Below are positions 47,432-56,416 of a DNA stretch of 64,000 bases, piece after piece. Source of the stretch: Brooklawnia propionicigenes. Its GTDB lineage: Bacteria; Actinomycetota; Actinomycetes; Propionibacteriales; Propionibacteriaceae. The DNA is taken from NCBI RefSeq assembly GCF_030297015.1, contig NZ_AP028056.1, positions 1,684,939-1,748,938 on the forward strand. Direction: 5' to 3'. The position numbers were made by a program, and so were the translations under genes. The first letter of the stretch is position 1; every line of letters starts with the position of its first letter. Below the pieces are notes generated by a model. It saw only the letters and a list, made by a program, of their open reading frames with translations. It had not been told where the DNA came from and made no database searches.

Positions 47432-48516
47432 CTACGATCGCGGTGCTCGGCGCAGGCGTCATGGCCTCTGCCCTTACCAACCCGGCTAGGGACAACGGCC
47501 ACGAGGTCCGCCTGATCGGCACCCACCTCGACGACCACATCATCGATTCGATCAAGGCCACCCGGGTACATCCGGTCCTGAAGGTCGCTCTGGACGAAAA
47601 CGTGCAGCCCTACTACTTCACCGAGGCAGCCCAGGCGGTCGCCGGCGCGGACGTCGTGATGGTCGGCGTCAACTCCTTCGGCATCGATTGGGCTGGCGAG
47701 CAACTCGCCCGCTTGCTGGAGCCGGGGCAGAAAGTGCTGGTCATCACGAAGGGATTGCAGGCCGACGCCGACGGCACGCTCCGCATCCTGCCTCACGTTC
47801 TGCAGCGAGCGGTCGGCCCGATCGCCGATCGCGTCACCTGGTCGGCCATCGTCGGGCCGTGCATCGCCGGTGAACTGGCGGTCCGTCGTCCCAGCTGCGT
47901 GGTTTTTGCCGGTGAGGATCGGGCCTCGCTCGACTTCCTGGCCGAGCTCTACGGCACCGACTACTACCATGTGTGGACCTCGACCGACTTCGTCGGTCAC
48001 GAGGTCGGGGCCGCCACCAAGAACGTGTTCGCTTTCGCGCAAGGGTTCGCGCACGGCATCTTGACCGCCAAGGGCGAACTGGACGCGCCGTACGTGATGT
48101 TCAACTTCTCGGCCGCACTGTTCGCCGAGGGGTCGCGGGAGATCCACCAGTTCATCGAGCTGATCGGCGGCGACCCGAAGACCGCCGACGGGCTCGGCGG
48201 GGTGGGCGACATGTTCGTCACCTCGATGGGCGGCCGCAATGTAAAGGCAGGCCAGTACGTCGGTGCCGGGATCCCGTTCTCCGAGGTGCGCGGCGTCCAC
48301 ATGAAGGGGATCACGCTCGAGGGCGTGGCCGCAATCGGTGTGGTCGGGGAGGCGTTGGAGCGGCTGACCGAACGCGGCGTGATTGAGCCGAGCGACTTCC
48401 CGTTGGTGAGGTTCCTGTACGACGTCGTGGCACATGACGCCCCGATCGACGTGCCGTGGACGCGGTTCTTCGGCGGCCTGCAGCCGCGTCGTCTGGTCTC
48501 GGCGGGCCAGCGGTAG
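47428..48516 (+). CDS. NAD(P)-dependent glycerol-3-phosphate dehydrogenase family protein
   Basis: A 362-aa GpsA-like oxidoreductase. An N-terminal Rossmann fold (VLGAGVMASAL) is followed by VITKGLQ, the catalytic-lysine region GAATKNVFAFAQG and the C-terminal GLGGVGDMFVTSMGG segment. The coupling to a SorC regulator next to PTS genes suggests a catabolic paralogue for a polyol phosphate rather than the housekeeping phospholipid enzyme. GAAAGGA precedes the ATG. Confidence 0.85.
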   Translation: MTTIAVLGAGVMASALTNPARDNGHEVRLIGTHLDDHIIDSIKATRVHPVLKVALDENVQPYYFTEAAQAVAGADVVMVGVNSFGIDWAGEQLARLLEPGQKVLVITKGLQADADGTLRILPHVLQRAVGPIADRVTWSAIVGPCIAGELAVRRPSCVVFAGEDRASLDFLAELYGTDYYHVWTSTDFVGHEVGAATKNVFAFAQGFAHGILTAKGELDAPYVMFNFSAALFAEGSREIHQFIELIGGDPKTADGLGGVGDMFVTSMGGRNVKAGQYVGAGIPFSEVRGVHMKGITLEGVAAIGVVGEALERLTERGVIEPSDFPLVRFLYDVVAHDAPIDVPWTRFFGGLQPRRLVSAGQR

Positions 48517-48636
48517 TCGATTTCTGGTTCCCTCCCCCGGGGTAATCCGGATCCGACGCGCGGGCGGACCGGCCGGGCGCCCAGCCACAGTCACGGTGGC
48601 GGGAGTAGGCGCGGCCGGACTGCTGCGGACATGCTG

Positions 48637-48680
48637 AAACCCCCTCCGATTTGGGTATCGACCCTAATCGGAGGGGGTTT
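48637..48680. terminator. Strong bidirectional terminator at the chromosome-island border
   Basis: A perfect 15-bp inverted repeat (48637-48651 with 48666-48680, 14-base loop) has AAA on one side and TTT on the other. It could end the gpsA-like operon on the plus strand. On the minus strand it sits 10 bases beyond a tRNA-Leu 3' end, as a tRNA terminator would. Confidence 0.85.
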
Positions 48681-48690
48681 CGCGTGCTGT

Positions 48691-48833
48691 GCGCGAGAGA
48701 GGAGTTGAAGCTCTCTTCTATCAGTCGATAATGGCCCCCTGACAAGGTCTCATGCGGGTTGATTGCCACTTCGTCACCTTGCCGTGGGGAATACGTGGGG
48801 AATAGCTCTGCACCCGAGACCCGCGCGGATCTC
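48691..48833. repeat. Attachment-site repeat R1: tRNA-Leu 3' end plus arm boxes
   Basis: On the minus strand 48691-48709 reads as the acceptor strand and T-loop of a tRNA-Leu (CTCGCGC, TTCAACT). Two CGTGGGGAA boxes follow at 48783-48791 and 48794-48802, 92 bp from the core. A GC-rich palindrome lies at 48816-48833. The same block recurs as R2 and R3. On its left is the native-looking terminator rather than another island, so this is probably the outer chromosomal junction. Between here and 49441 I see no convincing gene. Confidence 0.75.
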
Positions 48834-49406
48834 GCGTCCAGGGCTGCTCCTCAGCATAGGCGGCCGACACCCACGGCCCACCGCCGAGAGGTTGGTTGAC
48901 CGCAGGGCTGCCAGCCAGCCGATGGAAGGGGCGACGAGCGTGGGAGCCGCCTCGGCGTCGCCGCCTGCGGCTATCGACACCGAGGCCGAGACCCAGCCCC
49001 CGAGTCAGGAAGAGTGCCGCAGGTTCTCGGGCTTCATCGGCAACGGCCGCTGCGTTCGGCTCGCCCTCGCGCTTGGCCAGTCCGAGCTGGTCGGAGGTGT
49101 TAACCGCCCGCAGCAGTTCGACGGGGCGAAGGGCACCGGTCTCCTTCACATGGTCGGGCAAGAGCGACATCGACCGCCGAATGCTGCAGTGGCATTTCTT
49201 GCACTGCATCGCGGCCTCCTGTCATCGGCCCAGACAAGCCAGTCACCCCGCATAACGGGTGTCGACTGCAGCCGGTGGACAGCTTCGGACACACCACGGG
49301 TTCCCCCACCCCGCCCATGCCACCTGACACCACAGGGCTCGCCCGTGAGCACGACGTGACCCTTGATGACGTGCTGTCTCGCCGTCCTCGCTACTCCCTT
49401 CAGAGG

Positions 49407-49441
49407 TTGCCCGGCCAGGTAGTGTCAGCTATAGTCGACAC
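49407..49441 (+). promoter_or_regulatory. Leaderless toxin-antitoxin promoter with an embedded inverted repeat
   Basis: TTGCCC (49407-49412), a 17-bp spacer and TATAGT (49430-49435) end six bases before ATG 49442. GTGTC (49422-49426) and GACAC (49437-49441) flank the -10 as an inverted repeat, the layout of an autoregulatory operator. Confidence 0.65.
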
Positions 49442-49765
49442 ATGGTCGAGGTTTACGCTAGCGAGGGCTTCGACCGTTGGCTCAGAAAGCTTAAGGACCG
49501 GCAGGGCAGGCTGCGGATCCTCGAGCGGATCGACCGCCTCGCCCACGGGAATCCTGGTGATGTGAAGTCGGTCGGACAGGGCGTGCTCGAACTGCGCTTG
49601 AGTTCCGGTCCCGGCTACCGGGTCTACTTCACACAACACGGCGACCGTCTGGTCCTGTTGCTGTGTGGCGGCGACAAATCCACACAGCAACAGGACATCG
49701 AGAAGGCTCACCAACTTGCTGCCGACTGGCGTTCGAGGGAGGACGACGATGACGAAGAAGACTGA
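49442..49765 (+). CDS. HigB/RelE-type toxin (phage Gp49-like)
   Basis: A 107-aa protein of the RelE/HigB mRNA-interferase superfamily, addiction-module killer branch. Motifs include FDRWLRKLKDR at the N-terminus and GYRVYFTQ, LLLCGGDKSTQQ and DIEKAHQLA at the end. It would inhibit translation unless bound by the antitoxin encoded immediately downstream, with a 17-bp gene overlap. The TATAGT promoter places the transcription start at or next to its ATG. Confidence 0.88.
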   Translation: MVEVYASEGFDRWLRKLKDRQGRLRILERIDRLAHGNPGDVKSVGQGVLELRLSSGPGYRVYFTQHGDRLVLLLCGGDKSTQQQDIEKAHQLAADWRSREDDDDEED

Positions 49766-50048
49766 GAAGTACACCCCGTTCGATGCGGCCGACTATCTCG
49801 AGGGCATCGATGATGTCGCCTCCTACCTGGAGATTGCGCTGGAGGAATCGGCCGAGGACCCCACGGCCGTTCCCCGCGCCCTTGGTGTCATCGCTCGCTC
49901 CCAGAACATGAGCGAACTCGCTCGCCGCGTCGGCATGAGCCGCGACGGCCTGTACAAGGCGCTGTCCGATCAGGGCAACCCGACCTGGTCGACCGTCCTG
50001 AAGGTGACCAACGCACTGGGGCTGCGATTCACTCTGCACGCCGCCTGA
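49749..50048 (+). CDS. HigA-type antitoxin
   Basis: A 99-aa antidote protein with a Cro/C1-type helix-turn-helix (about residues 53-92; MSELARRVGMSRDGLYKALS). ATG 49749 has GAGGA upstream and overlaps the toxin end by 17 bp. It neutralises the toxin and probably represses the promoter through the GTGTC/GACAC repeat. Confidence 0.87.
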   Translation: MTKKTEKYTPFDAADYLEGIDDVASYLEIALEESAEDPTAVPRALGVIARSQNMSELARRVGMSRDGLYKALSDQGNPTWSTVLKVTNALGLRFTLHAA

Positions 50049-50221
50049 CTCACGAAAGGTACGCACATCCCGCGATTGGCTCGAAGGTCGCGGCTCACGA
50101 GACGACGAGGTGCTGGTGCCCGTCGATGCCTTCGCGGACCATGTCGAGTTGTTCGGCGTGCGTGGTGGTTTCAACCAGCAGCCTGGCCCATACCCCCCTT
50201 TAGGCCATCGGAACGCTGGCG

Positions 50222-50641
50222 ATGACCGCGTTCTACGAGAAGTTCATGCAGCGCGACCTCGCTGGCGTCGACGTCGACCGGGTGGTGGCCGCGTGGCCGT
50301 CGTGGGATGCGCTCGAGGCGGACATCCGCTCCAAGCTGACCGGAGCGCTCGCGGAGAAGGGAGTCCGGGAGACCCGGGAGAAGTACGTGGACGCCGACGG
50401 CCTGCGGACGCGCGTGCAGACGCTGGTCGATTCGTGGCCGTCGCTGCGCCCGCGCCTGGCCGCGGCGGGGACGCCGACGCACCCTGAGCACATCGGCCTC
50501 ACGCTGGCCCAACTCAAGGACACGTTCCCACGCGCGATGTATTACCGGTCGAGGTACACCGTCCTCGACGTGACCAGGGAGATCGGCTGGTTCGACGAAC
50601 TCGTCGATGAGGTCTTCGCGCCCGGCGGGCTGTGGACATGA
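50222..50641 (+). pseudogene. C-terminal remnant of an AraM-like sn-glycerol-1-phosphate dehydrogenase
   Basis: These 139 codons match only the C-terminal third of AraM/EgsA-type dehydrogenases (KDTFPRAMYYRSRYTVLD near the end). The metal and NAD-binding N-terminus is absent; the 170 bp upstream show no continuation in any frame. The end overlaps the HAD phosphatase ATG (ATGA), the order araM-araL known from Bacillus. It is therefore a truncated leftover of a sugar/glycerol-phosphate operon. Confidence 0.65.
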
Positions 50642-51466
50642 CGCGTCCGGAGCGCCTGTACTCCGCCTACGTGTTCGACATGGACGGCACCATCTACCTC
50701 GGCGACGAGGTCCTGCCCGGAGTCGCCGACACGCTGAGGGTGCTGCGCGAGCTGGGGGCTCCCGTCCGGTTCCTGTCGAACAACCCCACCAAGGACCCGG
50801 AGCAGTACGCCGCGAAGCTCGCCCGGCTCGGGCTCCCGACGCCGGTTTCCGACATCGCCAACACCGTGGTTTCGACCGTGGGCTGGCTGCGGCACCACCA
50901 CCCGGACGCCGTGGTGTTCCCCATCGCGGAGGAGCCGCTGATCCGGGCGCTGCGCGCCGCGGGGGTGCAGCTCAGCGAGCACCCGGCCGAGATCGACATC
51001 GTGCTGGCCTCCTACGACCGCACGTTCGACTACCGCAAGCTGCAGATCGCCTTCGACGCGCTCTGGTTCCACAGGAGGGCCATCCTCGTACAGACCAACC
51101 CCGACCGCTACTGCCCCTTCCCCGGCGGACGCGGCGAGCCGGACTGCGCCGCGATCACCGCCGCCATCGAGGCGTGCACCGGCGTCCGCTGCTCAGTGAA
51201 CCTGGGCAAACCGGGGGGGATCATGGTCGCAGAGGCGGTGGCCGGCTTGGGAGTCGAGCCCGCCGACGTCCTCATGGTGGGAGACCGCCTGGCCACGGAC
51301 GTGGCGATGGGCCGGGATGGCGTCCGTCCTGGTGCTGACCGGCGACAGCACGCGCGAAGAAGCGGACGCCGCCCCGCCCGAGCAGCGTCCCGACCACATC
51401 ATCGACACCTTCGACCAACTCGTCCCGGACGCCGTCTGGCGTCGGGCCCGCGGGGCGGGCACCTGA
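50638..51466 (+). pseudogene. NagD/AraL-like HAD phosphatase, frameshifted near the C-terminus
   Basis: The HAD class IIA sugar phosphatase is intact to about residue 224: FDMDGTIYLG (nucleophile), FLSNNPTKD, NLGKPGG and VGDRLATDVAMG. The frame then changes near 51315. The correct C-terminus (MASVLVLTGDS, ending at the TGA 51464-51466) continues in another frame. An 8-base deletion between two GGGAT copies would explain the join. ATG 50638 overlaps the AraM remnant's stop. Confidence 0.75.
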
Positions 51467-51474
51467 GCGCTCGA

Positions 51475-51513
51475 CCAGTGAGGCCCGAAAGCCCGGCAGC
51501 CGGGCCTCACTGG
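51475..51513. terminator. Convergent terminator hairpin
   Basis: CCAGTGAGGCCCG (51475-51487) and its exact complement (51501-51513) form a 13-bp stem between the HAD gene and the convergent DinB gene, overlapping the latter's stop codon. It has no long T-run. Confidence 0.6.
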
Positions 51514-52004
51514 TTGCGGCGGGCCAGCAGCTGCTCGCGCAGGATGTCCGCGTGTCCGCAATGCTGGGCCAGCTCACGCAAGACGTGGAGGAGGATCCAG
51601 CGAAGCGTGAGACTGCCCCGCCGGTTCCCCGAAAAGACGACATCCCCGGACAGCCCAGCCGACGCAGTGCGCGACAAGGCGATGGCGTCGCGGTAGCTGG
51701 CCCGGACGGATTCGATGGTGTCCTCCGCCGCCAGATCGAAAGAGTCGTCCGGCGACGCCGCAATCCCCAACTCGGCGCGCGACTGCCCCGTGACCGCCTC
51801 CCCGAACCACACGCGCTCCACAAACACCGCATGCTTGACGAGTCCGAGGAGCGTCGTCTTGGAAGGCACCAGCCTGGCCCGGGCCTCCTCCTCGGTGAGC
51901 CCGTCCAGGGACGCGAGCAGCATCTGGCGGTGCTCGTCGACGAAGGCGGCCGCCTGCACCTCAAAGTCAGCGCGATACACGGCGGCGGTGTCCGGACCAG
52001 TCAT
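51507..52004 (-). CDS. DinB/DUF664 family protein
   Basis: A 165-aa four-helix-bundle protein of the DinB/DUF664 superfamily. Three metal-binding-type histidines are visible (VKHAVFVE, ILLHVLRELAQHCGHAD). Actinobacterial members are often mycothiol-dependent transferases. ATG 52004 gives the usual family start; the longer open frame upstream lies in repeat sequence. Confidence 0.82.
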   Translation of the reverse strand: MTGPDTAAVYRADFEVQAAAFVDEHRQMLLASLDGLTEEEARARLVPSKTTLLGLVKHAVFVERVWFGEAVTGQSRAELGIAASPDDSFDLAAEDTIESVRASYRDAIALSRTASAGLSGDVVFSGNRRGSLTLRWILLHVLRELAQHCGHADILREQLLARRNQ

Positions 52005-52191
52005 GGCCGCATGATCCGACGAGGCGCAGGCGCTTCTGGAAGACCGCACCACCCAGTCACGGCCCCGTGTCCACAGCTGTCCGCACTGCCCCACCCTGCG
52101 GTGAAGGGACGGTGACGCCAGCGGTGCGGAGTTGCTGGAGGGCGTTGCGGATCCCGGCGCGGGGACGGCGTTTTGGCGTAGTGGTCTCCGC

Positions 52192-52532
52192 TGGGGAACG
52201 CGTGGGGAAAGCGTGGTGAACTCGCCCCCAGGCGTGGTGAACGAAGCGACCACGACGGAGTCCGCCGGTCACGCCACGACGTGTTCTCCCTTGTCAACTA
52301 CTCGTCACAACACCGGGACATAGGAAAGGCGAGAGGTTTTCGCCTCCCGCCTTTTCACTGTATAACCCCTAGTCAGAGGCGCTTTTTGTGCGCGAGAGAG
52401 GAGTTGAAGCTCTCTTCTATCAGTCGATAATGGCCCCCTGACAAGGTATTTTGATGGGCCGTCGCCATATCGTCACCTTGCCGTGGGGAATGCGTGGGGA
52501 ATAGCACTGCACCCGAGACCCGCGCGGATCTC
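52192..52532. repeat. Attachment-site repeat R2: left arms, tRNA-Leu 3' end, right arms
   Basis: Left arm boxes lie at 52192-52198 (TGGGGAA) and 52201-52209 (CGTGGGGAA). The tRNA-Leu 3' fragment GCGCGAGAGAGGAGTTGAA is at 52390-52408. Right arm boxes lie at 52482-52490 and 52493-52501, again 92 bp from the core, and the palindrome is at 52515-52532. A hairpin with a T-run at 52325-52355 lies between left arms and core. No gene is visible from 52005 to 52737. Confidence 0.75.
52325..52355 (+). terminator. Hairpin terminator in R2
   Basis: AAAGGCGAGAGG pairs with CCTCCCGCCTTT (one mismatch) and is followed by T. An almost identical hairpin lies in R3 at 57493-57522. Confidence 0.6.
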
Positions 52533-52737
52533 GCGTCCAGGACTGACCCCCAGCATAGTCACGCCGCGGGGATCTTCGCGTTCAATCCACACCCCCTCGA
52601 GGCACAGTCACCAGCCACCGCCGCCGTCTCTCGCAGGAACACCGATCCTGCGAGAGTCCCCGGCGACCGCGTGGCGGATGGGTCCCTAGGGCGCCTACCT
52701 GGGCGCACATCGCGGTCGCCTCGTCCGGGACAGGGTC

Positions 52738-53975
52738 CTAGCTGGTGGTCATGCGGTGGAGTTCTTGGTCGAGGGCCCGGCCTGCGACGCGTGCTCGGAT
52801 GGCGTCCGCGTCGGTGTGGATGCAGACACCGAGTCGGCCGGCGTAGGAGAGGGCGGCGACGCCGAGGCGGACGTTGCCCTGGATCGGCGCGACGGGCCAT
52901 ACGCGTTCCAGGGGTGCGCCGGCCACGTGGAGTCGCTGGTCGGGGCCGCGGACATTGGTGACGAACAAGGCGATGAAGCGTTGGCGTCGTGCCAGCCTCG
53001 CGAACAGCCGGGAACCCCAACGGGTGCGGGTCAGTTCAAACGTGCCCTGGGCGCGGGCCTCGGATTTGGCCGCTCGGGTGGTTCCGGCGATCCGGGCGAG
53101 CCGGACTCCGGCGTCCGGTACACCGGTGGGGAGGGGGACGAGCATGACGCCCACGGCGTTGCCGGAGGTCCAGCGTCCGGGGAGGGCGACCGGGACGCTG
53201 GCGGGCAGTACCGGTGGTACCTCCTGGTAGTCGGCGCCGAGGGCTGCCTCGACGGCGACCGTTACCGCGGCGAGCAGCGCATCGTTGACGGTGGGCCCTG
53301 GGTCTTCGCCGCGCGGGCGAGGGCTGCGAGGTCGACCTCGGCGAAGGCCACCCCACGGCGTGAGCTGATGGGTCCGAGCAACACAGTCGGCGCGACCGTC
53401 GCCCGGAACACCGCGCTCACCCGGGTGATGCTGGCGGCGCTGGTGCGCCAACGCCGGCGGGGGGCCGGCGGGATCGCGGCACGTGGTGTCGGGGTGGTAG
53501 TGGGTGGGGTGGTGGTGCTGCCGAAGAGCCGCTGCAGCAGCCGGACTGCGGCGACCCCGTCGGCCACGGCGTCGTGCACGCGCAGCACGATCCCGGGCCC
53601 GTCGGGGCTGGCGCCGGACACGATGAGCAGCTCCCTCAAGGGCCGGTCCAGGGGCATCGGCACCGTCATCAGGCTGGCGCACAGGTCGGCGAGCCCGTCC
53701 ACCCCGTCGACGGGGTCGACGCGGCGGACATGCCAGCTCAGGTCGGGCAGGCAGGGCTGCCAGGTCAGGGTCCGCCCGTGGACGCGGACGCGTTGGGTAA
53801 AGCGGGCCAGCCCTGTGGACGCGTGGTCGCCGATCCGGGCTGCGATGACGCCACGCAGCGCGCCGCGATCTGGGGCGCCGTCGGTGGTCACGAACCCACC
53901 CACGCCGAGGATGCCGGCCATCAGGAACACGTTGACCTGGTCGTCGGCGTGGACCGTTCCCGGTTTGGTGGACAC
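52738..53975 (-). pseudogene. WS/DGAT-like acyltransferase, frameshifted
   Basis: Joining two minus-strand frames gives a protein of about 410 residues resembling wax ester synthase/diacylglycerol acyltransferases. The N-terminal frame (GTG 53975 to about 53295) includes DQVNVFLMAG and VHDAVADGVAA. The second frame continues with VNDALLAAVTVAVEA and FVTNVRGPDQ. A one-base loss in a G/C run near 53295 separates them. The family's HHxxxDG motif reads HDxxxDG, so the catalytic histidine may also be gone. The IS3-family element begins only 14 bp before the start codon and may have removed its promoter. Confidence 0.72.
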
Positions 53976-54018
53976 TGGTGAGGTTTGCGGTTCCCGATAG
54001 GGTGAAGGGGAGCTGATT

Positions 54019-54339
54019 ATGGGATCTACGCGGAGGCATTTCACGGCGGAGTATAAAGCTAACGCGGTGGCGTTGGTGTTGGATGATGGGCGGTCGATCG
54101 CTGAGGCGGCACGGAATATCGGCGTCCTCGAGAAGACGTTAGGGAAATGGGTGAAGAAAGAACGAGACTTGCGCGATGAGCAGCGTGACCCGGACGAGCC
54201 TTTGACCCGCTCGGAACGGGCCGAGCTCGAACAGCTCCGCGCGGATTACCAGAGGCTGCTGGACGAAAACGCTCATCTCCAGATGCAGGCCAGTTTCGCA
54301 AAAAAAGTGGCGACCTGGTTCGCGAAAGACCAGCAGTGA
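54019..54339 (+). CDS. IS3-family transposase OrfA
   Basis: A 106-aa DNA-binding subunit. The helix-turn-helix (about residues 10-50; YKANAVALVLDDGRSIAEAARNIG is the core region) is followed by a leucine-zipper-like coiled coil (about 65-95). An A7G run at 54300-54307 near its end is a typical -1 slippage site; the shifted frame stays open into OrfB, so an OrfAB fusion transposase is likely. Confidence 0.9.
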   Translation: MGSTRRHFTAEYKANAVALVLDDGRSIAEAARNIGVLEKTLGKWVKKERDLRDEQRDPDEPLTRSERAELEQLRADYQRLLDENAHLQMQASFAKKVATWFAKDQQ

Positions 54340-55220
54340 AGTTTGCTGCGATCGCGGACTGGGCTGATCAGGGTGTTTATCCGGTGGTGTTCATGTGTCG
54401 GGAACTCCAGGTGTCGACCTCGGGCTATTACAAGTGGCGGAGTCATCGGGTTTCGGCCAGGCACGACCAAGACGATCTGCTGATGGGATTGATTCGACAT
54501 TTTTACGCCAGCAGCCCGGGCCGGCCTGGGGTCCGACGCATTCATGCCGAACTCGCTGCTGGCGGGCACCGGGTATCGCGCAAGCGGGTGTGGCGGCTGA
54601 TGCGGGCGCTGGGTGTCCAGGGCCGTCATCCCGCGGCGTGGCGGCGAACCACGGTGGCTGGCGAGCATCCGGTGCCAGCCCCGGACCTGATCGGTCGAAG
54701 GTTCGAGGCGTCGGCACCGAACGAGAAGTGGTGCGGTGATATCACGTATGTGAAGACGTGGAATGGTTGGGCTTATCTGGCGACGGTGATCGACCTGTAT
54801 TCCAGGAAGGTGGTGGGCTGGGCTGTCGATGACCATATGCGTACCTCGTTGGTCACTGATGCTTTAGATATGGCTCGGGTTCATCGCCAGCCTCGGACAC
54901 GCGTGATTTTTCATTCGGACCGTGGGACGCAGTATACGTCGACGGATTTTGCTAAGTACTGTCGGAAACACAAGATTCGTCGATCATTGGGCCGTACCGG
55001 GATTTGTTACGATAACGCCGTCGCGGAATCGTTCTTCGCGACCTACAAGAAGGAACTCATCCATACCCGGCCTTGGCCAGATCTCAAGACTCTGAAGAAG
55101 TACACGTTTTCTTGGATTGAGGAATACTACAACCAGACTCGTCGCCATTCAACGCTCGGATACTTGACACCGCAAGAATATGAGCTAGGCTACAGAAACA
55201 TACTTGAACTCGCAGCCTAA
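54336..55220 (+). CDS. IS3-family transposase OrfB (DDE integrase core)
   Basis: A 294-aa catalytic subunit with an rve-type DDE domain: D in CGDITYV, D in FHSDRGTQY, and E in NAVAESFFATYKKE. A C-terminal YNQTRRHSTLGY segment follows. The GTG start overlaps the OrfA stop by 4 bp. No lesion is seen, so the element may be active. Confidence 0.92.
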   Translation: MKFAAIADWADQGVYPVVFMCRELQVSTSGYYKWRSHRVSARHDQDDLLMGLIRHFYASSPGRPGVRRIHAELAAGGHRVSRKRVWRLMRALGVQGRHPAAWRRTTVAGEHPVPAPDLIGRRFEASAPNEKWCGDITYVKTWNGWAYLATVIDLYSRKVVGWAVDDHMRTSLVTDALDMARVHRQPRTRVIFHSDRGTQYTSTDFAKYCRKHKIRRSLGRTGICYDNAVAESFFATYKKELIHTRPWPDLKTLKKYTFSWIEEYYNQTRRHSTLGYLTPQEYELGYRNILELAA

Positions 55221-55298
55221 ACAGCTATCCACTTTATCGGGAACACTCCAGCGTCCATCACCACGTTCGAGGCGTCAGCGGCACTGAGCCGCTCCGCC

Positions 55299-56093
55299 TC
55301 ACGGGGCGGGAGCACGGTTGGCCGCCCCGATCTTGAGGAGCTTCCAGCCGACCCAGGCGAACCACAGCGGCAGCAGCAGGCCGTAGACCAGGTAGGCGGG
55401 GCCGATCAACGGGCGGAGGGCCTCGCTGACCACGCCGAGCACCCCCGCGAACAGGCCGACCACCGCCAGCGCCCGGCCGAACAAGCCCTGCCACATCACC
55501 AGCGACAACACCAGGATGCCGGCCGCGGTCAGGATTCCCCCCCACGAGACGGCGTTCGTGGCGGCGATCAGCGCCTCCGCCGCAGCGATCAGGCCGGCAC
55601 GTTCGGCGTCCGTGCCGGCCACCGCGTAGGAGTCGGCGAGCACGACCAGCCCGCCGTGCAGCGACTGGGGGCTGCTGCCCAGAGCCAGCGCGATCGTCTC
55701 CGACACGATGCCGAACAGGCCCCCGACCGCGGCCAAGGCCTTGTTGACCCGGGACAGTGCGACCGCCAGGGCGCCGAACACGAGAAGGGCCGGCACCGCC
55801 AACCCGACGAAACTGACCAGCTCGACCAGGTAGACCGCCCTGTTGGCGGCGATGTACTCCAACACAGCCCGCCCCTGGGTGGGTGGGAGCGGCGCGGCGA
55901 ACACGAGCGCGACCGGCACCAGCACCAGCACCACGAACACCAACGCCGCGTAGCCGCCGATCCGATACAACGGCTGCCACGAAAGGTCGGGACCAGCAGA
56001 CGCGCCGGGCTTCATCCTGCGGCCGACACCAGCCGGGGAGCGCCGACGAGGAGACGACGAAGTGATTTCGCGGGACTGTGTGGGTCTGTTCAT
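55299..56093 (-). CDS. DUF4386-like multi-pass membrane protein
   Basis: A 264-aa protein with about six hydrophobic helices. The C-terminal LRPLIGPAYLVYGLLLPLWF segment is typical of DUF4386 proteins. GGAGG lies six bases before ATG 56093. The start is two bases after the stop of a short remnant frame, so translation may be coupled to it. Function unknown. Confidence 0.75.
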   Translation of the reverse strand: MNRPTQSREITSSSPRRRSPAGVGRRMKPGASAGPDLSWQPLYRIGGYAALVFVVLVLVPVALVFAAPLPPTQGRAVLEYIAANRAVYLVELVSFVGLAVPALLVFGALAVALSRVNKALAAVGGLFGIVSETIALALGSSPQSLHGGLVVLADSYAVAGTDAERAGLIAAAEALIAATNAVSWGGILTAAGILVLSLVMWQGLFGRALAVVGLFAGVLGVVSEALRPLIGPAYLVYGLLLPLWFAWVGWKLLKIGAANRAPAP

Positions 56094-56094
56094 T

Positions 56095-56211
56095 TCATGC
56101 CTCCGAGAGCAGGACGATGTTGCCGACGATCTGTCCTCTTTCGTAGAGGGCGACAATACGCAGGACATCCGGTCCACCCAACCGTGTGACAACCACAACC
56201 TTGTAGGTCAC
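56095..56211 (-). pseudogene. Possible collapsed quinone oxidoreductase (38 codons)
   Basis: A GTG-initiated frame of 38 residues joins an N-terminus like that of zinc-type quinone oxidoreductases (VVVTRLGGPDVL) to an end like the same family's C-terminus (ERGQIVGNIVL). This suggests an in-frame deletion of everything between. The match is short, so this is tentative. Confidence 0.4.
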
Positions 56212-56416
56212 TCATTCATTCTAACGCCGCCGTATCAGCCGCCCGGCACGATCGCCGAAAAGCCCTCGATGTGTATCGCCGACCACCTGCCCGGGTGTTT
56301 GCTCGAAGCTGCCGGTCCTCCGGGGGCGGTTGCTGGCGGCCCCACCCTTCCTGCTTGGGAGTCTCTCGCCGTAGCGGCGGCGAGGGCACGTGTTCGGAGC
56401 CCGTACTGTGAGTGCC

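Larger units (their letters stand above)
53989..55245 (+). mobile_element. IS3-family insertion sequence
   Basis: An element of about 1.26 kb with imperfect terminal inverted repeats: GTTCCCGATAGGGTG at 53990-54004 and its partner, two mismatches, at 55230-55244. It holds two overlapping frames (OrfA, OrfB) in the IS3 arrangement. A target duplication is not obvious at the chosen ends. Confidence 0.85.

Noticed and set aside
48721-49209. Minus-strand frame of 162 codons with an N-terminal CxxC, sharing its C-terminus with a frame in R3
   Set aside because: The shared part is the attachment repeat itself, and changes between copies show no third-position bias that I can see. A small real gene at the 5' end cannot be excluded.
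54300-54307. A7G run as a disabling frameshift in the IS element
   Set aside because: It is the normal programmed -1 slippage signal of IS3-family elements and leads into the OrfB frame.
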